Shown here: positions 1-5,424 of the stretch, one piece after another
Numbering within the stretch: position 1 is the stretch's first letter
Layout: every line of letters begins with the position of its first letter
Assembly: GCA_023807065.1 (NCBI GenBank)
Contig: JAJJLU010004685.1
Span: 1 to 10,441, forward strand
Direction: 5' to 3'
Source of the DNA: Isotricha intestinalis
Taxonomy: Eukaryota; Ciliophora; Litostomatea; Vestibuliferida; Isotrichidae
DNA: 10,441 nucleotides
Position numbers and translations under genes: made by a program
The notes under the pieces: generated by a model
The model's input: the letters and a program-made list of their open reading frames with translations, nothing else
Told to the model about the DNA's origin: nothing
Database searches by the model: none

Positions 1-66
1 AAATTAAATGAAGGATTAAATTTAAATAGTAAGAAACCAAATAAAAAACTCAAATTTGGAATTTAA
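1..66 (+). CDS. Possible 3' end of an upstream gene (partial)
   Basis: The first 21 codons read open in frame 1 and end at TAA (64-66). The encoded tail is rich in Lys, Asn and Leu. The other two plus-strand frames hit stops within the first few codons. G+C is about 18% here and drops to about 10% just after the stop, which matches the coding-to-spacer change seen elsewhere in the window. The stretch is too short for any domain call, and a chance open frame of this length is common in AT-rich DNA. Sequence to the left of the window is needed to decide. Confidence 0.3.
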   Translation, partial: KLNEGLNLNSKKPNKKLKFGI

Positions 67-261
67 TAAAGATTTAATATTAATTAAAGGAATTATTAAT
101 TATCTTTCTAATATTTATGAAATAAATGTGAAAATAAACAAAAAACTAAGTCTTAATTAATTTTTAAAAAAATTAATTTATTACTATTATGTAATTATTT
201 AAAAAAAATAAAAATTAATATAATTCAATCGTCTTTAATAATAAACATTATTCATAAAAAT

Positions 262-279
262 ATGTTTTATTATAAATAA
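262..279 (+). promoter_or_regulatory. Mini upstream ORF before the Mei2-like gene
   Basis: An ATG at 262 opens a five-codon frame (MFYYK) that stops at TAA 277-279, one base before the main ATG at 281. If the transcript starts upstream of 262, this uORF would be met first and could dampen or reinitiate translation. The transcription start is unknown and short ATG-to-stop frames arise easily by chance in such AT-rich DNA. Confidence 0.2.
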
Positions 280-280
280 A

Positions 281-1369
281 ATGATAATAGGGAATAATAA
301 CTTCAATCAAAGTAATAATGAATTTGAAAATAAAGACTTAGATTTTGAAGAAATAAATCAAGAAATTTCTAAAGCATTAATAGATATGAAAATAGAAGAT
401 TCAAAAGAAAATAATAATAATGAAAATTCATTAAATTTTTCAGGGAATGAGGAAATTAATAATTCTAATAATTCATATATATCAAATTCATCTTTTTCAA
501 ATAAATCATCTCCTCATTTAAATATACCAAATAATTATTTAAATTTAGGTTTTTCAAATAATTATCATTTATCAAATAATAGTTTTAATAGTTACTCAAA
601 TAATCAAATGATAAACTATAATAATTTAATTAATTCTTTTCAAATGGATTATTTAAATAAATCTTTTTCTTCTTCATTTTATTCTCCAAATTTATTTTTC
701 TATAAAAACAATCTTTCTCAAAATAACTTCAATACTCGTTTGTTTAATAATTATACAAATTTTCCTGAAAAAGAATATGAAAAACCTGTTTTTAATAATA
801 ATAATAATAGGGATTGTTTAGATTCTCCAAAATATATAATTCATTTAGATAATGTTTTAAAAGAAAAAGATAAAAGAACAACAATAATGATAAGACATAT
901 TCCAAATAGATATAATTTGACTTTATTAATAAATGAAATTAATGTTAAATTTTCCGAAAAATTTGACCTATTATATTTACCTTTAGATATATCAAATAAT
1001 TCGAATTTAGGTTTTGGATTTATAAATTTTACTAATTCAATCCATATTTTGTATTTTTTTTCTGAGTTTAATAATAAAAAATGGAAGCATTTTAACAGCG
1101 ATAAAAGATGTCAACTTGTATATGCTAAAACACAAGGAAAAAAAGATTTAATTAAATATATTCAAAGAAAAAATGGTATTAACATTTTTTCAAATATAAA
1201 TATTTTTAAAGAAAATTGTTTTTATATTCAAAATAATTCTTTAAATTTAAGAGCTGATATTGAAATTCCTATAAAATATTATAATGTATTTATAAAATAT
1301 TATCCTTATTCATTATGTCATAGGAAAGATGAAAATACTTTCATTGTTGATAAATATTATAATTTTTAA
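281..1369 (+). CDS. Mei2-like RNA-binding protein (C-terminal RRM)
   Basis: This is a 362-residue protein. Residues 1-180 are low-complexity and dominated by Asn and Ser, with no recognisable domain. Residues about 199-297 match the Mei2-type C-terminal RRM (RRM_2). An RNP2-like strand begins RTTIMIRHIPNRY, an RNP1-like strand LGFGFINF lies at 243-250, and the family's hallmark segment follows (KW..FNS.K.C...YA..QGK.DL, 267-290). Mei2 proteins bind RNA and control meiosis or development in yeast and plants; short forms with only this RRM occur widely in protists. A 60-residue Tyr/Asn-rich tail follows the RRM. The ATG has A at -3 and an A-rich leader. A five-codon upstream ORF ends one base before it. 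The gene converges with the GRAM-VASt gene. The domain call is firm, but the RNA target and biological role are unknown. Confidence 0.88.
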   Translation: MIIGNNNFNQSNNEFENKDLDFEEINQEISKALIDMKIEDSKENNNNENSLNFSGNEEINNSNNSYISNSSFSNKSSPHLNIPNNYLNLGFSNNYHLSNNSFNSYSNNQMINYNNLINSFQMDYLNKSFSSSFYSPNLFFYKNNLSQNNFNTRLFNNYTNFPEKEYEKPVFNNNNNRDCLDSPKYIIHLDNVLKEKDKRTTIMIRHIPNRYNLTLLINEINVKFSEKFDLLYLPLDISNNSNLGFGFINFTNSIHILYFFSEFNNKKWKHFNSDKRCQLVYAKTQGKKDLIKYIQRKNGINIFSNINIFKENCFYIQNNSLNLRADIEIPIKYYNVFIKYYPYSLCHRKDENTFIVDKYYNF

Positions 1370-1705
1370 ATTTTAATTTAATTAAATTATTTTTCAATGT
1401 TAATTAGTCATTTCAATTCTTTAAAGATTGAAGAATTCTTTTATATAAATGTTCTTTATAGAGGTAAAAAGTTTAATAAAATCCTTATAAATTTTTTAAA
1501 AACTTTAAATTATAAATAAAAATAAAATTTTAAATAAATAGTTTGAATTTATGTTTTATTTAATTTTATTATGTAAAATAATATTTCAAATGTGAATAAC
1601 AAAAAAATCAAAAATTGAATATATTTTTTTAAAGTTTAAATAATATATTATAATGAATTTTCTATATAAAGTAAATTAGATTTAAACTATATAAAAATAA
1701 TTTAT
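1370..1705. other. Convergent intergenic spacer
   Basis: This 336-bp spacer lies between the 3' ends of the Mei2-like gene (+) and the GRAM-VASt gene (-). It is over 85% A+T with many homopolymer runs and AATAAA-like strings that are not informative at this composition. I see no gene, RNA gene or significant repeat in it. It presumably holds the 3' UTRs and polyadenylation signals of both genes. Confidence 0.6.
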
Positions 1706-2782
1706 TCACATTTTTTTCTTTTCACAATTATCTACATGATCACAATTTAATGCTTTGACTTTTCCATAATCTTCAACAATAAATCCTTTACTTTTAATAT
1801 AATTCATCCATTGTCCATTTAACATTTTAAAAGTATTAGTAACAGAAGTAATAATAATAGGTTTAAGAAAAGTTTGTTCTTTAAAAAAAGGATAACCGGT
1901 TCCTCTAATAACACAACCATTATCATTTAAAGGATAAATTTGATAATTTTCAATAACTCTAAAACAATTAGCAAGAGGAACACCTTCACTTTCAGATTCT
2001 AAATATAAAAAATATTCTTTTTTAATATCATTAGCTTTAAAAGAATGAGTTGCAGTAACATTACTTTCATTTATAAATGGAATTCCTTTTACTTTTAAAC
2101 AAAATGTTATATTTCTTTTTTTTGAATATATATATTTATTTTTCTTTTCTTCTTCCATTAATTTTTCTTCGTCATTTTCCCAATTTTCAGGTTTAATATT
2201 TATATGATCTTCTAAACTTTCATAAAATTGAGGATAACTATAATCTTCTTTTTGGTTTTGTTTTGGATAGAAAAATTTTTCGAAGAAATCTTTTGAACTT
2301 AAATTTATTTTTTTTTGACATATTATCATTTCGTTTTCATCTTCAAGTTCTTTAAATTTTATTTCTCTTTCAGTATTATTTAAATTTAAAATTTTGTTTT
2401 TTTCTTTTAATAGTGATAATCTTGAAATTGTATTTCTTACTGGATTTTTTTTTCCATTTGAAATGTCAACTCTTGTATTTATTAAATCGAAACTTTTTTC
2501 AATGTTATTAAAATTTGAAAAAGTATATAAAGGTTTGGAATGAATTTTAAATAGCGTTCGTATAATAATTGAATTATTATTTTTTGAAATTTTCATTGAA
2601 AGAATATCAGAAATTGGAATAACAACACTTTGATTATAATAAACAATTGAATTAAAACATATATAATTATTTGTTAAGTATAATATTCCAAAACTTAAAT
2701 TTTGATATGAACATGGTATTTGATGAATTATTTCTTCGTTTTCATCTATATTAAACAAACTTTTTAAATTAATATTCTTCAT
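1706..2782 (-). CDS. GRAM-VASt domain protein, probable lipid-binding protein
   Basis: This is a 358-residue protein. Residues about 8-101 form a GRAM domain: it opens FNIDENEEIIHQ, continues with the strand pattern GILYLTNNYICFNS and a hydrophobic 'I.dI' strand, and ends in an FxNFxxxEKSFDLI-like helix. Residues about 150-335 match a VASt (StART-like) domain, with an FFxKFFYP start, a central SKKRNITFCLKVKGIP strand and a final QWMNYIKSKG helix. In yeast Lam/Ysp2 and animal Aster proteins the GRAM domain reads membrane lipids and the VASt/StART-like domain carries sterol between ER and plasma membrane. This protein has no membrane segment after the VASt domain, unlike those ER-anchored proteins, and ends in a short Cys/Lys-rich tail before TGA. 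It is therefore probably soluble. The sterol ligand is inferred from the family only. The domains are separated by a charged linker (about 105-150). Confidence 0.85.
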   Translation of the reverse strand: MKNINLKSLFNIDENEEIIHQIPCSYQNLSFGILYLTNNYICFNSIVYYNQSVVIPISDILSMKISKNNNSIIIRTLFKIHSKPLYTFSNFNNIEKSFDLINTRVDISNGKKNPVRNTISRLSLLKEKNKILNLNNTEREIKFKELEDENEMIICQKKINLSSKDFFEKFFYPKQNQKEDYSYPQFYESLEDHINIKPENWENDEEKLMEEEKKNKYIYSKKRNITFCLKVKGIPFINESNVTATHSFKANDIKKEYFLYLESESEGVPLANCFRVIENYQIYPLNDNGCVIRGTGYPFFKEQTFLKPIIITSVTNTFKMLNGQWMNYIKSKGFIVEDYGKVKALNCDHVDNCEKKKM

Positions 2783-2998
2783 AATTAAATATAATTATTT
2801 TTTCCAATATATTGAAAAAAAATTTGTAAATTAATTAAAATTATTCTTTCTTTTTAAAAAATAAAAAAAACCAAAAAGTTGAAAAAAAAAGACATTTTAT
2901 TTCAATAATTAATTATTATTATGAGAAAGTTAAATATTTATAGAAATTTATATCACAAATTGAAAAATACAAATTGATAAATTAATTATTATTTTCAA
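2783..2998 (-). promoter_or_regulatory. Upstream region of the GRAM-VASt gene
   Basis: These 216 bp separate the GRAM-VASt start codon from the stop of the zinc-finger gene, both on the minus strand. They must hold the GRAM-VASt promoter and the zinc-finger gene's 3' UTR. Several poly(A)/poly(T) runs occur around 2810-2890, but no specific motif can be defended. Head-to-tail order at this distance leaves a shared transcript possible, though nothing shows one. Confidence 0.35.
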
Positions 2999-3829
2999 TT
3001 ACTCTTTATTTTCAATCCCTAACAAGGCATCATATTGTTCTTGATCAATAACAACTTCTTCAACTTTTTTAGTTTGTTGATGAATAGTAATATTTATTTT
3101 TTCATTTAAAATTTGAGCTTTTTCTTCTTTAGAAAATTCATTTAAAATTTTATTTAAATTACTTTTAAAAGAAGCAATTAAAATCATTAAATAATTTTTA
3201 TCATTTCTACATTGCGCTTCTAATTTATTATGATGCATAATTTTTTGTTTTTTAGTTTTACAAGTATATTGACAATTTAAATGAAAACAAATAGTATCTT
3301 TATTATTTTTTTTTACATGAACAGTTTTATTATGATATTTATAATTAGCTCTATCATAAAAACCTGTACCACAAATGTCGCAATAATAAGGTCTTTCACC
3401 AGAATGGATTCTATAATGTATTTTTAAATTATATGATGCTGTAAAACTTTTATTGCATCCTGGATAATTGCATTTATAAATTTTTTTTGATGGTAAATGT
3501 GATTTTATATGTGATTGAAATTTTATTTCATTTTCAAATCTCATTCCACAATTTAAATAGTTACAAATATATATTTTTGAATGAATTAATTTATGCTTGT
3601 TTAATTCTTCCTCTTTTTCAAATAATTTAGAACAATCTTCTATATTGCATTTATAACATTCTATTACATTTTTATATTTTCTTCCTGTTTTTTTTTGAAG
3701 AAATTTTTTTTTGTTTGATTTATTTTCTAAAGATATTTGACTTTCATCTTTGGTTGAAGGAGGAGAAAAAATAGGAATTTGACAAGGTAATAAAGGAAAA
3801 TTAATTGGATAAAAAAAAGTTGGAAACAT
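2999..3829 (-). CDS. C2H2 zinc-finger protein (TFIIIA-like fingers)
   Basis: I place the start at the ATG at 3829, giving 276 residues. The frame stays open further upstream, but only from a TTG at 3847 and with no earlier ATG before an in-frame stop. Four C2H2 fingers run in tandem: C61-C66-H79-H83, C89-C94-H107-H111, C120-C125-H138-H142 (all C-x4-C-x12-H-x3-H, as in TFIIIA) and C150-C153-H166-H171. Fingers 3 and 4 are joined by an HSGERPYYC linker of the TGEKP type, which favours DNA binding. A fifth, atypical unit follows (C181-C186, H199/H200, C207) in a Lys-rich context. The N-terminus is Pro/Phe-rich, then Lys-rich, and the C-terminus is acidic and helical. It is probably a nuclear DNA- or RNA-binding regulator; the target is unknown. 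Stop is TAA. Confidence 0.88.
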   Translation of the reverse strand: MFPTFFYPINFPLLPCQIPIFSPPSTKDESQISLENKSNKKKFLQKKTGRKYKNVIECYKCNIEDCSKLFEKEEELNKHKLIHSKIYICNYLNCGMRFENEIKFQSHIKSHLPSKKIYKCNYPGCNKSFTASYNLKIHYRIHSGERPYYCDICGTGFYDRANYKYHNKTVHVKKNNKDTICFHLNCQYTCKTKKQKIMHHNKLEAQCRNDKNYLMILIASFKSNLNKILNEFSKEEKAQILNEKINITIHQQTKKVEEVVIDQEQYDALLGIENKE

Positions 3830-4098
3830 TAATGTTTTTATTTTCAATGATCTTTTTTCTAACTTAAATAATTTGGGATTTATTATATTATAGATATTGA
3901 AAATAAATAATTAGTATATATAATTAGGAAAACATATTTATTTTCAGGAATTGATAAGTATAAATATATTATTTTTTATATATATTAATAATAATTTATA
4001 TAATTTTTATTAAAATAAATAATTAAGTAATAAAAGAGAAACTATTTTGTTTTTTTTTTTTTTCATATTAATAAAAAAATAAAAAATAAAAGAAAAAT
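3830..4098. promoter_or_regulatory. Divergent promoter spacer
   Basis: The zinc-finger gene (-) and the EF-hand gene (+) start back to back across about 270 bp, so both promoters must lie here. The spacer is nearly pure A+T and contains a T14 run (4050-4063) about 35 bases before the EF-hand ATG. Poly(dA:dT) tracts of this kind exclude nucleosomes in yeast and many protists. Both start codons sit in A-rich leaders. No sequence-specific factor site can be supported. Confidence 0.4.
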
Positions 4099-4692
4099 AT
4101 GAAAGGCAAAAAAGCTTTTTTGTCAAAAGAAGACCAAAATTTTTTTGGAAAATATTGGAGTGAATACCAAAAAAATAATTCAATACCCTTTGACACTTTT
4201 AAAGAAATAATAAATGCAAATAAAGGAATTGATAAAGCAATAGCAGGAAATGTATTAAAAGATATTAAAACAAATTTAGATAAAAAAAGTGGAGGTCAAC
4301 AAATAAATATAAAAGAAACAGATTATTATAATTATATTGAACAAATTAAAAGAGAACAAGATCAAGAATATAATTCAAATGATCCTGAAATGAAAACTTT
4401 ATTTGAAAATTTAGCAGGTCCTGAACAAGATTATGTTTATAAGAAAAAATTATCTGATATGATTAATGTCTTTGAATTAAATATTGATTTAAATGAATTT
4501 TTTGCACCAATTAAAGGACAAGAAGAAATTAATTTTAATGAATTTTGCTCTTTATTTAAATATAATCCTGGAATTGAAAATCAAGCTTTGAGAACCTTTT
4601 ATTCTATGTTTAAAGGAATGGATGAAGAAGAAAAAAAAGAAGAAAGAGAACTAAGATCTATTAAATTTCCTATAAATTATGTTCCTCATTAA
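4099..4692 (+). CDS. EF-hand-like (calmodulin superfamily) protein with degenerate loops
   Basis: This is a 197-residue protein. Residues about 97-154 look like the C-terminal lobe of a calmodulin relative: LFENLAG, then KKKLSDMINVFELNIDLNEFF, then a loop ending INFNEFCSLF. From memory, the 'FEL.ID..EF' pattern recalls EF-hand proteins of cilia and flagella, but that is a weak link. The calcium-binding positions are poor. In the last loop (137-148) only I144 and E148 fit, and positions 1, 3 and 5 lack acidic residues. The loop at 106-117 is also degenerate. It therefore probably does not bind calcium well and may act as a structural light chain or adaptor. The C-terminus is acidic and then ends in LRSIKFPINYVPH. 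Stop is TAA. The coding call is strong; the family call is moderate. Confidence 0.7.
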   Translation: MKGKKAFLSKEDQNFFGKYWSEYQKNNSIPFDTFKEIINANKGIDKAIAGNVLKDIKTNLDKKSGGQQINIKETDYYNYIEQIKREQDQEYNSNDPEMKTLFENLAGPEQDYVYKKKLSDMINVFELNIDLNEFFAPIKGQEEINFNEFCSLFKYNPGIENQALRTFYSMFKGMDEEEKKEERELRSIKFPINYVPH

Positions 4693-5424
4693 CATTTATA
4701 GCAAAAATATTCATTAATATTTATTTATTGCTTTTTGAGCAAATTCTAAATAAAAAGAATATAGATTTATATCTTTTTTTAATATTTATTCCTTTTAAAC
4801 ATTAAAAAATATCTTAATGTTTTTTAATTAATAATTCCTACTTCATAAATCTTTTTATATAGATTTCTATTCCTTATATAAAAGTAAAATTATGAATATC
4901 TGTTGTTCATCCATGAGAAATATTATTAATTTATTCTTATTTTTTAATACAATTAGACTTCTATATATATTTTGTTCTTACATCATATAATTTCTTCATT
5001 TTTATTCTTCATTAATAATAAATTCTATAAAAACCTAATTTTCTTCGTTGGTAACAGATAATTATTATTTCTTTTCTTCTCTCATTTTGATTTAGATTAT
5101 ATGAATTTATTTTTCTAATCTTTTTAATATTGTTGGATTGTTTAAAATTTCTTCACATATGACAGGAATAAATATATTCCATTATTTGATTTTCTATATA
5201 TTGTTTCATAAATTTAAGATAACACTAATATTTTCTAGTCTTTGATAATTTATAAAAACACTTTTGATTATTCATGCGTTGTTTATTTATTTTTATTTTT
5301 TTTTTATTATATTTTTAATATTGTGCTTATTCTGATTTTCACTTTATTTATAAATTAAATAACAATAAATCATATTTTCAATAATTTTAATTAGAAAAAA
5401 GAATTTTAAAAATATAATAAAAAG
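4693..5424. other. Long spacer between the EF-hand and cyclase genes
   Basis: This 732-bp stretch has no intact gene. Its middle and right part contain the suspected gene relic described separately. About 5281-5424 is almost pure A+T and should carry the cyclase promoter, ending in an A-rich leader with A at -3. About 4693-4900 should hold the EF-hand 3' UTR. I see no tRNA or other RNA gene. Confidence 0.5.
4961..5275 (-). pseudogene. Probable decayed minus-strand gene
   Basis: On the minus strand, one frame from an ATG at 5275 to TAG at 4961 runs 105 codons with only four internal stops, where random DNA of this composition should give about ten. The segments between stops look protein-like (one of 46 residues, rich in Lys, Arg, Asn and Tyr). 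Just beyond, another minus-strand frame stays open and contains a stretch like LIIFLMDEQQIFI, as if a frameshift had occurred. G+C is 18-22% around 5041-5280, like genes and above clean spacers. No family is recognisable. An alternative is a non-coding transcript or chance. Confidence 0.35.

Noticed and set aside
1412..1440. Near-palindromes between the Mei2-like and GRAM-VASt genes
   Set aside because: The pairing is A/T-dominated and about one such match is expected by chance in the non-coding DNA of this window.
3830..3847. TTG start extending the zinc-finger protein by six residues
   Set aside because: Nuclear genes rarely start at TTG, a good ATG follows at 3829, and nothing in the extra residues supports a longer protein.
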